A DNA stretch of 64,000 nt from JANXUC01 sp043782485 (GTDB lineage Bacteria; Acidobacteriota; Terriglobia; Terriglobales; Acidobacteriaceae): contig JAYWAL010000101.1 of NCBI GenBank assembly GCA_043782485.1, forward strand, positions 6,477-70,476, in the 5' to 3' direction. Position numbers and translations under genes: made by a program. The notes beneath the pieces were generated by a model. That model had not been told where the DNA came from, did not search any database, and was given only the letters and a program-made list of their open reading frames with translations. Positions within the stretch are counted from its first letter, which is position 1; each line of letters opens with the position of its first letter. Below are positions 1 to 7,880 of this stretch, in pieces.

Positions 1-1
1 T

Positions 2-127
2 GGCAAGGCGAAGTTGGACCACATCTTTTTCAAGCCGGGGAGTTTTGCTCTTACCGCAGTGTTCCTGGGCGACCATAACAACTTGAAGAGCCCTTCGGCG
101 GTGCTAACGCAGGTGGTGATGCCGTAG
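2..127 (+). CDS. C-terminal fragment of a secreted Ig-like/FG-GAP family protein (cut by window edge)
   Basis: An open frame enters from the left edge and ends at TAG 125-127, giving about 41 residues that finish in LTQVVMP. The tail resembles the end of the next gene (LSQVVTP, preceded by a GDGNSK-like motif where this one has GDHNN), so it is probably the last strand of an Ig-like repeat domain in a tandem paralog. Everything upstream lies outside the window, so domain content and signal peptide cannot be judged. Confidence 0.6.
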   Translation, partial: GKAKLDHIFFKPGSFALTAVFLGDHNNLKSPSAVLTQVVMP

Positions 128-178
128 AGCCGGGTTTCATAATTTTGCGATCTTAGAACGAAAGAGAGAAAATCGTAT

Positions 179-1768
179 ATGACGGCGAAAATGCTGGTGC
201 TGGTTTTGATATTGGCCGCGATGACTTTAGCACAGGCGCAAGGGAACAGTTTTGCGCCAGGGAAGCATTTCCAAGCGAGAGCTGCGGTGGTCTCCTCACC
301 GCAGACCGGGGTCATTTTTGCCAAGCCCGTTTCGTATAGTCCGGGCGGTACTGACCTGGGCGGCATTGCGCTGGCCGACGTGAACGGAGATGGCAAGCTG
401 GATACCATCGTGGTGAGCAATTCCGAAAATTCGGTGGGCGTGATGTTGGGGAGCAGCGGCGGAGCGCTTGGATCGGTGGCGAAGTATGACTCCGGAGGCT
501 TGAACCCGGTGGCCGTGGCCGTGGGCGACGTCAACGGGGACGGCAAGCCGGACATTTTAGTGACCAACCAGTGTATGGATGCGGCTTGCGCGTTCAGCTC
601 GGTCGCCGTGCTGCTGGGCAATGGGAACGGAACCTTCCACGCAGCGATGCCGATGGGCGCTGGTGGACTCTATGCGCGGTCGGTGGTGTTAGGGGATGTG
701 AACGGGGACCACAAGACGGATCTGCTGGTTCTGAACTCCTGTGTGAGTTCGACGAACTGCGCAAACGGAACGATTGGCGTGTTCCAAGGGAACGGCAATG
801 GCACGTTCCAAGCGCTGGCTCCTATCGTGATCAATCCGGTGAGCGGAACGTCGTTCCTGGCTGCGACGGACTTGAACGGAGACGGGAAGCTGGACCTGCT
901 GCTGGCGCGGGAGTGTACCAGCAACATTGGCAATTGCACGGGTGCCGTGGACGTGCTGCTGGGTCAGGGCAATGGCACGTTTACAGCGCCGGTGTCTTAC
1001 AGTTCGAGCTCGCCCCATGTGCGATCCCTGGCCGTTGCGGACGTGAATGGCGATGGTAAGCAAGATGTGTTGTTAGCGGAACAGTTGGCCGGGCGCACCA
1101 TCGGTGCGGTGGCTGTGTTGCTGGGCAAGGGAGATGGTACGTTAGGCGCGGCCCAGCTATTCCAAGTTGCGGGGGGCGGAGGGGCAACCTACGTGAGCGC
1201 AGCCGACGTCAACGGCGACGGAACGCTGGATTTGATCGCGCTTTCCTGCAATCAATCTCAGTGCCCGACGAAGCCCAGGGTGTTCGTTTTGCTGGGCCAC
1301 GGGGACGGGACCTTTCAGCCAGCCGCGCCAGTTGCCTATGACACGGGAGGGGCGCCGTTTTTTCGCTCGGCCGCGGCGGGGGATGTGAACGGGGACGGCA
1401 AGCCGGATCTGGTGGTGGCGAATACGACTTTTCAGCCGGTTGCGTCTACCTCGGTGACGGTGCTGTTGAACATCTTTAAGACGAAGACGACAACGATTGC
1501 GGCGTCGAATCTGAACCCAGCAGCCGTGGGCCAGACCGTGAAACTGACGGCCACCGTGGCGGGCTTGTACGCGGGGAAGACGACCGGATCGGTGACGTTT
1601 CAACAGAACGGCGCGTTGCTGGGCACGGCAAATGTGGTTGCTGGGAGCGCGAGCATCAACCATGTTTTTCCCAAAAACGGAACGTTTCCGATTGTGGCGA
1701 AGTTTGTGGGAGACGGAAACAGCAAAGCCAGTGTCGCGGCTACGCTATCGCAGGTGGTGACGCCGTAA
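179..1768 (+). CDS. Secreted FG-GAP/VCBS repeat protein with C-terminal Ig-like domain
   Basis: 529 residues. The N-terminus (MTAKMLVLVLILAAMTLAQAQ) is a signal peptide, so the product is exported. Seven repeats carry the calcium-binding core DxNxDxxxD (mostly DVNGDGKxD), each followed by a short hydrophobic strand and spaced 55-65 residues, which is the FG-GAP/VCBS beta-propeller pattern of integrin-like blades. Residues from about 437 to the end form an Ig-like repeat domain (TTTIAAS...GSVTFQQNGALLGTA) of the type found in bacterial surface proteins. The substrate is unknown; adhesion or binding at the cell surface is the usual guess for this architecture. The upstream fragment looks like a tandem paralog. 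The ribosome site is weak (AAAGAGAG). Confidence 0.8.
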   Translation: MTAKMLVLVLILAAMTLAQAQGNSFAPGKHFQARAAVVSSPQTGVIFAKPVSYSPGGTDLGGIALADVNGDGKLDTIVVSNSENSVGVMLGSSGGALGSVAKYDSGGLNPVAVAVGDVNGDGKPDILVTNQCMDAACAFSSVAVLLGNGNGTFHAAMPMGAGGLYARSVVLGDVNGDHKTDLLVLNSCVSSTNCANGTIGVFQGNGNGTFQALAPIVINPVSGTSFLAATDLNGDGKLDLLLARECTSNIGNCTGAVDVLLGQGNGTFTAPVSYSSSSPHVRSLAVADVNGDGKQDVLLAEQLAGRTIGAVAVLLGKGDGTLGAAQLFQVAGGGGATYVSAADVNGDGTLDLIALSCNQSQCPTKPRVFVLLGHGDGTFQPAAPVAYDTGGAPFFRSAAAGDVNGDGKPDLVVANTTFQPVASTSVTVLLNIFKTKTTTIAASNLNPAAVGQTVKLTATVAGLYAGKTTGSVTFQQNGALLGTANVVAGSASINHVFPKNGTFPIVAKFVGDGNSKASVAATLSQVVTP

Positions 1769-1780
1769 ATGTACTGTCGG

Positions 1781-1817
1781 GGAGCGCCCGTTTGCTTGTG
1801 CGGGAGGGGGCGCTTCC
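1781..1817. terminator. Possible hairpin between convergent genes
   Basis: GGAGCGCC (1781-1788) can pair with GGCGCTTCC (1809-1817) with one bulged base, with a further CCCG/CGGG pairing inside. It sits between the stop of the FG-GAP gene and the stop of the convergent TPR gene. There is no clear U tract on either strand, so the call is weak. Confidence 0.3.
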
Positions 1818-1840
1818 AGGTTTTCCACAACTCAGCTTTC

Positions 1841-4135
1841 TTACAGCTCGGCCAGAGCTTGCCGCGCGCTGTCTGCGCCTTGGAATTTTGGGTTGAGCTT
1901 GAGAGCCTTTTGCAGCGCGGTCTTGGCGAGAACTTGCTGGCCCTTTTTCCGGTAGGCCAAGCCTAAGTGGTAATACGTCAGCGGGTCTTCGGGCTGGGCA
2001 TCGGCGTGGGCGTTTTTGATTGATTCCTGGAACATGCTGATGGCGGAGTCATAAATGCCCTTCTGATAGAAAGCCCAGCCCAGCGTGTCGGCCGAGTTGG
2101 CTGAGGTGGGCATGCCGCGGCGGGCTTCCTGGGCCATGGAGAGCGCCTGATCGACATTGCCGCCCTCCTGGAGCAGGAGATAAGCCAGATTGTTTTTAGC
2201 GAGAGCGTTGTCGGGCTGAACTTGCAGAGCCTTCTGGTACATGTCTTTCGCTGGCGGCATCTGCTGCCTGGATTCGTAGATTTCTCCTAATAAAACGCAG
2301 AAACGGGCGTCGGCGGGATGGTCATGGATGGACTGTTGATAGGTGGCGATGGCCTGATCGCCATTCCCCGCGGCGATTTGTACCTGGCCGAGCTTGATTC
2401 GGGCATCGGTGTTGGTCGGGTTGAGTTCCAGGGATTTCCTTATGGCGATTTCGGCGTTGGGGAAGTCTTTTTTGTCCGCGAGAGCCACGCCCAGCAGGTA
2501 GTAGAAGTTGCTGTTGTTGGGGACCTTGGCGATCTGGGCGTTGATGCGGGCAATGGCCTGATCCCATTGGTTCTGCTGGGAGAACACGCGGGCGATACCT
2601 ACCAGCGCGTCAGCGGCTGTGGGATCGTGGGTCAGGGCTTGTTCATAAAGGTTGTTGGCTTCGGCATATTTTTTCTGTTCCATGCGCAGATTGCCGAGGT
2701 GAATGTAACCGACGGGGCTTTGCGGCGCGACTTCCATGGCTTTGCGCAGATCGGCTTCGGCTTGCGTGGGATCCTTGCGGCCTTGCCAGGAGAGGGCGCG
2801 GAGAACATAGCCATCCGGCAGGAGCGGTTGCAGTCGGATGATTTGGTTGGCGGACTCCTCGAGCGCGGAGAATTCGTTGTGCTGGAGTTCGAGGGCGGCC
2901 AGGGCGTGGTGGGCCTCGACCAGGTCGGGACGGAGCCGGACGGCGCTACGCCATTCGCTTTCAGCGGACTGCAAGTTGCCGAGCGCCTCATCGGCGACGC
3001 CGAGATGGTAGTGAGCGACCCCGTTTTCTGGATTCGCAATTAGAACGGATTGCAGGGTGGCCGCAGCATCGCGCGGGGAGCCTTTCTTGAGCTGAATTTG
3101 CGCGCGGTAGATGAGGCCTTCGAGGTCTTTGGTGTTCGATTTTAGAACTTCGTCGTTAAGTTTGGCGGCTTCGTCCAGACGGCCTTTGAGAATGAGAAGC
3201 TGGATGTAGTTCTTTTTGGCTTGTTCGTCCTTTGGGTGGGCCGCAACGACAGATTGGTACTCGGCGGTGGCTTGGTCCAAGTCGCCGGAAGCGAAGTAAA
3301 AATCGCCGAGCATTCTGGAGGCTTCCGGATCGCTGGGGAGATCTTGCCTGGTCTGGCGGAGGAAGGTTTCGGCTTCTTCACGTTTGCCTTGTTCCATATA
3401 CAGACGAGCGAGGGCGGCGCGGGGTTCGTGGTCCGCGGGGTGGGCCGAAATGGCCTGGCGGAAAGTCTGTTCGGCTTCCGCCCAACGGGAATGGGATTGG
3501 AAGAAGCCTCCCAGAGCGATGAGAGGAGTTACGGCGTCGGGATGGAGGGCGACGGCCTTGCGGAAGGTGGCTTCGGCGGCCTCCGGCTGATTGGTCCGGA
3601 CTTGCAGCATCGCCAGATTGAGCAGGGAATCGGCGTTGGCGGGGGTACCGTCCACCGCTTTCTGCATTTCGACGATGGCCGCGGTCAGGTTGTTTTGGGC
3701 GGCAAGATAGCTTGCCATCGCGAAATGGAACTGAGGATCGGTGGCGTCTTTGGCGGCCAGGAGATCGAGCTGTTCCTTGGCGCGGTCCAGCGCGCGGCTG
3801 GCGATGAACAGGTTGGCGAGATCAATGTGGGCGGGGAAGTGGTCGGGGCGGAGTTCGACTGTTTTTGCCAGTTGTTCGTAGGCAGGGTTCCATTCCTGGA
3901 GTTTGAGATAGGCCTGGGCTAGTTGGTAGTGGCCCTCGACGAAGCGGGGATCGACCTGGAGCGCGTTGGAGAACTGGATGACGGCTTCGCGGTACTTGGC
4001 ATTCTCGAAATAGCGCTGGCCACTTTCGAAATACTTTTGCTTTTGCACGCTGGGGTCTCGTTTGCAGGCGGACAGCAGTGAGGCGAGAGTGACGGCGGTG
4101 ATGGTGAGCGATTGAAAAAGCGAGGTGCATGTCAT
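1841..4135 (-). CDS. TPR-repeat lipoprotein of the exosortase/EPS locus (PrsT-like)
   Basis: About 764 residues. The start at 4135 is chosen because GGGAG lies 8 bases upstream and because it gives a short lipoprotein signal (MTCTSLFQSLTITAVTLASLLSAC) with a lipobox ending in Cys. An in-frame ATG at 4174 overlaps the EpsI stop as ATGA and is a possible alternative. The mature protein is an almost unbroken array of tetratricopeptide repeats with the A-x-Y/F-xx-A-L-x-x-x-P pattern. Large TPR lipoproteins are regular companions of exosortase loci (the PEP-CTERM TPR family) and of EPS export machines, where they are thought to act as periplasmic scaffolds. Third gene of the exosortase-EpsI-TPR operon. 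Confidence 0.8.
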   Translation of the reverse strand: MTCTSLFQSLTITAVTLASLLSACKRDPSVQKQKYFESGQRYFENAKYREAVIQFSNALQVDPRFVEGHYQLAQAYLKLQEWNPAYEQLAKTVELRPDHFPAHIDLANLFIASRALDRAKEQLDLLAAKDATDPQFHFAMASYLAAQNNLTAAIVEMQKAVDGTPANADSLLNLAMLQVRTNQPEAAEATFRKAVALHPDAVTPLIALGGFFQSHSRWAEAEQTFRQAISAHPADHEPRAALARLYMEQGKREEAETFLRQTRQDLPSDPEASRMLGDFYFASGDLDQATAEYQSVVAAHPKDEQAKKNYIQLLILKGRLDEAAKLNDEVLKSNTKDLEGLIYRAQIQLKKGSPRDAAATLQSVLIANPENGVAHYHLGVADEALGNLQSAESEWRSAVRLRPDLVEAHHALAALELQHNEFSALEESANQIIRLQPLLPDGYVLRALSWQGRKDPTQAEADLRKAMEVAPQSPVGYIHLGNLRMEQKKYAEANNLYEQALTHDPTAADALVGIARVFSQQNQWDQAIARINAQIAKVPNNSNFYYLLGVALADKKDFPNAEIAIRKSLELNPTNTDARIKLGQVQIAAGNGDQAIATYQQSIHDHPADARFCVLLGEIYESRQQMPPAKDMYQKALQVQPDNALAKNNLAYLLLQEGGNVDQALSMAQEARRGMPTSANSADTLGWAFYQKGIYDSAISMFQESIKNAHADAQPEDPLTYYHLGLAYRKKGQQVLAKTALQKALKLNPKFQGADSARQALAEL

Positions 4136-4170
4136 CGATCGTTCTCCCGAACTGGATCTGGCGCTGCGAT

Positions 4171-4821
4171 TCATTGCGGGATGTAGCGTCCCAGTTGTGG
4201 CGCTACCTGTCCGGTGAAGTCGAGTAGGCGCTGCCGCGCGGAGTCGAGTTGTTCTCCCGGCGCGACCGGGGTGGTGATGCGAATCAGCGAACCGTCGCTG
4301 CGGTTGTAGCGAAGGGCATCGGCGACCAGATAAAACTTGGCCCAATATTCGTTGGCTAGTGAGCGATTGTGGGCCTGGTACCAATAGAGCACGAGTTTGC
4401 GGTCCGAGTCTTTGGCGATGAGGTATTCGTTGGCGAAAAACGGAGCCACGCCGGGTGCGCGAATTTCGCGTTCTTGAGATTGGAGGGGAAACCATCCGGC
4501 CCCCGGGAGGCAATTCTTGGGTGAGTGCAGCGTGTCGCCCGCGCGCTGGGAGGCGAAGTAGGCGACGAAAAGGTCGACGTCGGGGCTGCCGGCGGTGTCC
4601 GGATAAAGGCGCAAGAGGAAGTCGCCGTTGCCGAGAATTTCCAGGACCTCTTTCGAAATGGTGACATCAATGCCGGTGCGGGTGCCGAGGAGACGCGGAA
4701 ATGCCGTGAGAGGCTCGCGTCGGGGAGTCGCTTCGTCGGCGCGGGCGTGAAGGAAGCCCGCTGTGACCGCCAGCAGAGAGACGGCGAGCAGGAATTGAGG
4801 CTGGCTGCGCGGGTTCATCAT
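4171..4821 (-). CDS. epsI: EpsI-like exosortase-associated protein
   Basis: 216 residues with an N-terminal signal or anchor segment (LLAVSLLAVTAGFLHARA). The hallmark is PKNCLPGAGW at residues 101-110, matching the P-xx-CLPG-xGW motif of the EpsI family (DUF3485), which follows or is fused to exosortase in EPS loci. Later segments (LVLYWYQAHNR, FYLVADALR) also fit. The start ATG overlaps the exosortase stop as ATGA (4818-4821), so translation is probably coupled. The biochemical role of EpsI is not settled in the literature; it is tied to polysaccharide export or exosortase function. The family call is secure, the function is not. Confidence 0.85.
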   Translation of the reverse strand: MMNPRSQPQFLLAVSLLAVTAGFLHARADEATPRREPLTAFPRLLGTRTGIDVTISKEVLEILGNGDFLLRLYPDTAGSPDVDLFVAYFASQRAGDTLHSPKNCLPGAGWFPLQSQEREIRAPGVAPFFANEYLIAKDSDRKLVLYWYQAHNRSLANEYWAKFYLVADALRYNRSDGSLIRITTPVAPGEQLDSARQRLLDFTGQVAPQLGRYIPQ

Positions 4822-5759
4822 GGTATCTCCCGGGTCGTCGGCGCGGGCTGGGAGTCATCCATAGTTCGAGGATCCACAGTCTTGCGATCGAGAGCCCAAT
4901 GCAACAGGCGACGCACGGCAAATAGCAGGAGAATCGAGACAACGAAAATAATCCATCCTGAGAACGTGTGAAAGAAGCCCTCAGCTTTTTCGGGATCCCA
5001 GTACTGCACCAGCAATCCTGTTCCCAGGATGCGCAGGCCGTTGGCCAGCACCGCGATGGGAACAGCCGCCAAGGCCAAGAGTGTGCGGATGCCCCAGCGC
5101 TTCTCGAGGACATAGCCGTACATCACCGCCAGCGTCACGAGGGACATCAAGGAGCGAATGCCGCTACAGGCTTCGGCGACTTCCAGCGCCATGGCTGGCA
5201 GGTGAATCACATTGCCCTCCCGAAAAACGGGAACGCCCATCCAGGGCAGTAGATTGGCGGCGATTTGCGAAGCCAGCAATTGCAGCGGAAAGGTGATCTG
5301 GTTGAAAACCAGCACGGGCAGGGGAATCATGAGCAGCAAAAACAGCCAGGGAAAGGCAACAGCGCGCAAGCAGCGCCATCCCAGGAAGAGAGCGGTCAAC
5401 CCGCCGAGTACGGGCACAAGTGAAACGCGGGAAAGAAACAGCTCCGCCCCCAGAGTCCCCACCACGAGACAAAGTAAACCGGGGATCAAGAGGCAAAAAC
5501 CCGTCCAGGCCGGCTCAGGAGCAAGGTGGGCGACGCGACCCCGCTGCTCCCAGAGCAGGTAGAGAGAAAACGCAGGCACAAAAAAGCCGTGCGAGAAATT
5601 GGGATCCCGAAGCCATTGGGCTGCCAGATGGCGAATGACTGTGCAATAAAGAACGGTCAGCAGGCCCAGCAGCAAGGCAAACTTCAGCTTGGATGTGCGA
5701 TAGCTCCAAGCCGTCGCGATGTCCCGCCCGGAAGGCGCTGCCTGGAGTGCGGAATTCAT
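4818..5759 (-). CDS. xrt: Exosortase (transpeptidase-like integral membrane protein)
   Basis: 313 residues from ATG 5759. A GTG at 5834 would add 25 hydrophilic residues; neither start has a clear ribosome site. The protein is polytopic with about 8 membrane segments. The exosortase catalytic triad is visible: Cys198 in EACSGIRSL, Arg243 in ANGLRILGTG and His264 in GFFHTFSGW. The N-terminal NFSHGFFVP element is also typical. Exosortases are thought to process PEP-CTERM-type C-terminal signals at the cytoplasmic membrane and are encoded with EPS genes. No protein in this window ends in a recognisable PEP-CTERM tail, so its substrates must lie elsewhere. First gene of the minus-strand operon with epsI and the TPR lipoprotein. 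Confidence 0.88.
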   Translation of the reverse strand: MNSALQAAPSGRDIATAWSYRTSKLKFALLLGLLTVLYCTVIRHLAAQWLRDPNFSHGFFVPAFSLYLLWEQRGRVAHLAPEPAWTGFCLLIPGLLCLVVGTLGAELFLSRVSLVPVLGGLTALFLGWRCLRAVAFPWLFLLLMIPLPVLVFNQITFPLQLLASQIAANLLPWMGVPVFREGNVIHLPAMALEVAEACSGIRSLMSLVTLAVMYGYVLEKRWGIRTLLALAAVPIAVLANGLRILGTGLLVQYWDPEKAEGFFHTFSGWIIFVVSILLLFAVRRLLHWALDRKTVDPRTMDDSQPAPTTREIP

Positions 5760-5878
5760 GGCTGTGGCTGTGTCAGCATAAGCGAATTTGCGGGGAAATC
5801 CTATAGCCGGTAGGGGGAGAGCTGTCCTAGTCACTCATTTGGGCCATGGACCTTGGGGTGAGGGAAGGTAAATGATTG

Positions 5879-5906
5879 ATTAAAATCAGCTTAAGGGGAT
5901 TGTCAA
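5879..5906 (-). promoter_or_regulatory. Sigma70-type promoter for the exosortase-epsI-TPR operon
   Basis: On the minus strand the sequence reads TTGACA (5906-5901), a 16-base spacer, then TTTAAT (5884-5879). The -35 box is perfect and the -10 box matches 5 of 6. Transcription would begin near 5872, upstream of both candidate exosortase starts (5834 and 5759). Confidence 0.65.
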
Positions 5907-6095
5907 GGGCGGTTACTGGTCGCACAGTTGGGCTAGATTACGAAAGAATGGGTAATTGTTTTCCACTTTTGCTCCTAAGCATGGGAAAATATGAAGAGGT
6001 CGAAGTGTGGCTACATTTTCCCCAGGATTGAGCTAAGTAGTTACTCAACAAGGGGATAGGAGCTAGTTTGGGGGCGTGTGGCCGAGCGATTGGCT

Positions 6096-6111
6096 TGGCA
6101 GCCCGGTTGCA
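6096..6111 (+). promoter_or_regulatory. Sigma54-like -24/-12 element
   Basis: TGGCAGCCCGGTTGCA has the sigma54 layout TGGCAcg-N4-TTGCA: the GG and GC doublets are exactly 10 bases apart, and only the two bases after TGGCA deviate. Transcription would start near 6121, favouring ATG 6173 over the earlier in-frame starts at 6068 (TTG) and 6116 (ATG). A match of this quality could occur by chance somewhere in a window of this size; its position in front of an AAA+ regulator gene is what supports it. Confidence 0.4.
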
Positions 6112-6172
6112 ACCAATGACTCAAACGCAGGCATTTCAAAACTGGGTACCTCCAGCAGATCGCGCCACAGCT

Positions 6173-7180
6173 ATGTCCACATCGGATCACAACTTTCCTT
6201 CGGCAGGCGGGCTAACTGACGAAGCGTCTATATCGCAATCACAGGCGGGATCGCGCGCGGAATTGAACGGAGCGGGGGAGCTTGGATTTTTGCCCGGCGG
6301 GTGTGCGGCGATGCGCTCAGTGGAGCAAGTGATGCGTGAGCTGGCGACCGGGGATGCGCCGGTGCTGATTCGCGCGGAATCTGGAGCGGGTAAGCGAACG
6401 GCGGCGCAGAAAATTCATCAGATGTCGATGCGGCGGAATCAGCCGTTTGTGGCCCTGGATTGTGCGACATTGACGGTGGAGGCGCTTGCGAGCGGGGTTT
6501 CCGCATCGTTTCGGCGCGGCACGGTGATGCTGGAGGAAGTGGCGAGCCTGACGGCGGAATGCCAGGCGAAATTGATGGATGTGCTGGAAAACGGCAAGGT
6601 TTCGCACGGCAAGTCTTTGGAAGATGGAACCAGCGGGGGTGCCCGGCTGGTGTTCACCACGGCGCGAGACTTGGAAGGGGAGCTGGCGGCGCGCAGGTTT
6701 CGCGAAGATTTGTATTACCGGATCAGCGGAGTTTGTTTACGGCTGCCGCCGTTGCGGCAGCGGCGGGAGGAAATTCCGCAGTTGGTGGGTTTCTATTTGG
6801 CGCGGTACTCGGCGGAACTGGGGCGCAAGCTTCCGCCATTAAGTGCGGAGGCGGAACGGCGTTTGCAGGATTACGCCTGGCCGGGAAACTTGCGGGAGTT
6901 GCAGGATGTGGCCAAGGCGATTGTGGTGTTGGGCGATGAAACGCTGGTTCTGGGCGGTCTGCGGGGCTTGAGTGTGTTGTCGGGGGGAAGGGCTTCGGCA
7001 CCAGTTTCGCTCAAGGAGGCATCCAAAGCAGCATCGCGGGAAGCGGAAAAAGAGTTAATTCTGAAAGCGCTGAATAAGACGCGCTGGAACCGCCGCCGTG
7101 CCGCGCAGGAATTGCAGATCAGTTATAAGGCGTTGCTGTACAAGTTGAAACAGATCGGCTGTGAAGAGTACGGAGCCTAG
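6173..7180 (+). CDS. Degenerate NtrC-family AAA+ regulator lacking the GAFTGA loop
   Basis: About 335 residues. AAA+ core: Walker A-like ESGAGKRT (residues 69-76), Walker B-like VMLEEV (118-123, Glu replacing the usual Asp), arginine-finger region RFREDLYYRIS, and LPPLRQRREEIPQL. The C-terminus carries a Fis-type helix-turn-helix (NRRRAAQELQISYKALLYKL). The stretch between FVALDCATL and the Walker B strand is about 20 residues short, removing the ESELFGHEKGAFTGA loop that contacts sigma54. There is no receiver domain. EPS/PEP-CTERM loci usually carry a PrsR-type response regulator here, so this may be a reduced version acting as DNA-binding repressor or sigma70 regulator. First gene of the plus-strand EPS operon. 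Confidence 0.8.
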   Translation: MSTSDHNFPSAGGLTDEASISQSQAGSRAELNGAGELGFLPGGCAAMRSVEQVMRELATGDAPVLIRAESGAGKRTAAQKIHQMSMRRNQPFVALDCATLTVEALASGVSASFRRGTVMLEEVASLTAECQAKLMDVLENGKVSHGKSLEDGTSGGARLVFTTARDLEGELAARRFREDLYYRISGVCLRLPPLRQRREEIPQLVGFYLARYSAELGRKLPPLSAEAERRLQDYAWPGNLRELQDVAKAIVVLGDETLVLGGLRGLSVLSGGRASAPVSLKEASKAASREAEKELILKALNKTRWNRRRAAQELQISYKALLYKLKQIGCEEYGA

Positions 7181-7219
7181 CCAGTGGAAAATCGAATCCA
7201 CGGAATTGAGGAGATGGGA

Positions 7220-7870
7220 ATGAACAAGACCAACAGGTTCTGGTTGGGGTGGGTGATGGCAGCGACCATGACGGCGGGAGTCTTCGCGCAAGATTCCAAA
7301 GCGCAGGATAGCAAGCCAGAAGACGCCAAGCCGAAAGCGGAAATTTCGTCGTGCGCCAACGGTTGCGCTCCGGTGGCCGCCACAACTTCACCCGATTATG
7401 TGATCGGATCCGAGGACACGCTGCATGTTTCCGTCTGGAAAGAGCCTGATCTAACGGCGACCCTGCCCGTGCGCCCGGATGGAAAGATTTCTCTGCCCCT
7501 GCTCAACGATGTGCAGGCTGCGGGTCTGACGCCGATGCAGCTGGCCGACCAGCTCACGGCGAAACTCAAGAAGTTTGTCGCGGAGCCGCAAGTCACCGTC
7601 GTGGTCACGCAGATGAACAGCCAGAAGGTATTTTTGCTGGGCGAAGTGCTGCATACCGGCGCGATTCCGCTCATTCCGAACATGACGGTGTTGCAGGTGC
7701 TTTCGACGGCGGGCTTCTCCCAGTTCGCGAACACCAAGGGGATCTACATTCTACGGACGGAAAATGGCAAGCAGGAAAAGCTGCCCTTCAACTATAAGGC
7801 GGTCGTTAAGGGTGAACATATGGAGCAGAACATTCTGCTCAAGCCCGGCGATACGGTAGTGGTGCCGTAA
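7220..7870 (+). CDS. Polysaccharide export outer-membrane protein (Wza-like)
   Basis: 216 residues. ATG 7220 is chosen because GAGGAG lies 6 bases upstream; the earlier in-frame GTG 7184 and ATG 7214 lack a spaced site. A signal peptide (WLGWVMAATMTAGVFA) is followed by a Poly_export domain (DYVIGSEDTLHVSVWKEPDL...VRPDGKISLPLLNDV) and one SLBB domain (VFLLGEVLHTGAIPL...). Wza-family proteins form the periplasmic and outer-membrane part of the capsule/EPS channel. This one is much shorter than E. coli Wza, with a single SLBB and no obvious C-terminal amphipathic helix, as is common in exosortase-type loci. The next gene starts 10 bases later. Confidence 0.85.
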   Translation: MNKTNRFWLGWVMAATMTAGVFAQDSKAQDSKPEDAKPKAEISSCANGCAPVAATTSPDYVIGSEDTLHVSVWKEPDLTATLPVRPDGKISLPLLNDVQAAGLTPMQLADQLTAKLKKFVAEPQVTVVVTQMNSQKVFLLGEVLHTGAIPLIPNMTVLQVLSTAGFSQFANTKGIYILRTENGKQEKLPFNYKAVVKGEHMEQNILLKPGDTVVVP

Positions 7871-7880
7871 GGTGATGAGG

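Larger units (their letters stand above)
5760..6172. other. Divergent regulatory region between the exosortase operon and the EPS operon
   Basis: About 410 bases without a convincing gene. It holds a strong sigma70-type promoter facing the exosortase operon (5879-5906) and a sigma54-like element facing the plus-strand operon (6096-6111). No riboswitch-like fold was recognised. Confidence 0.6.
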
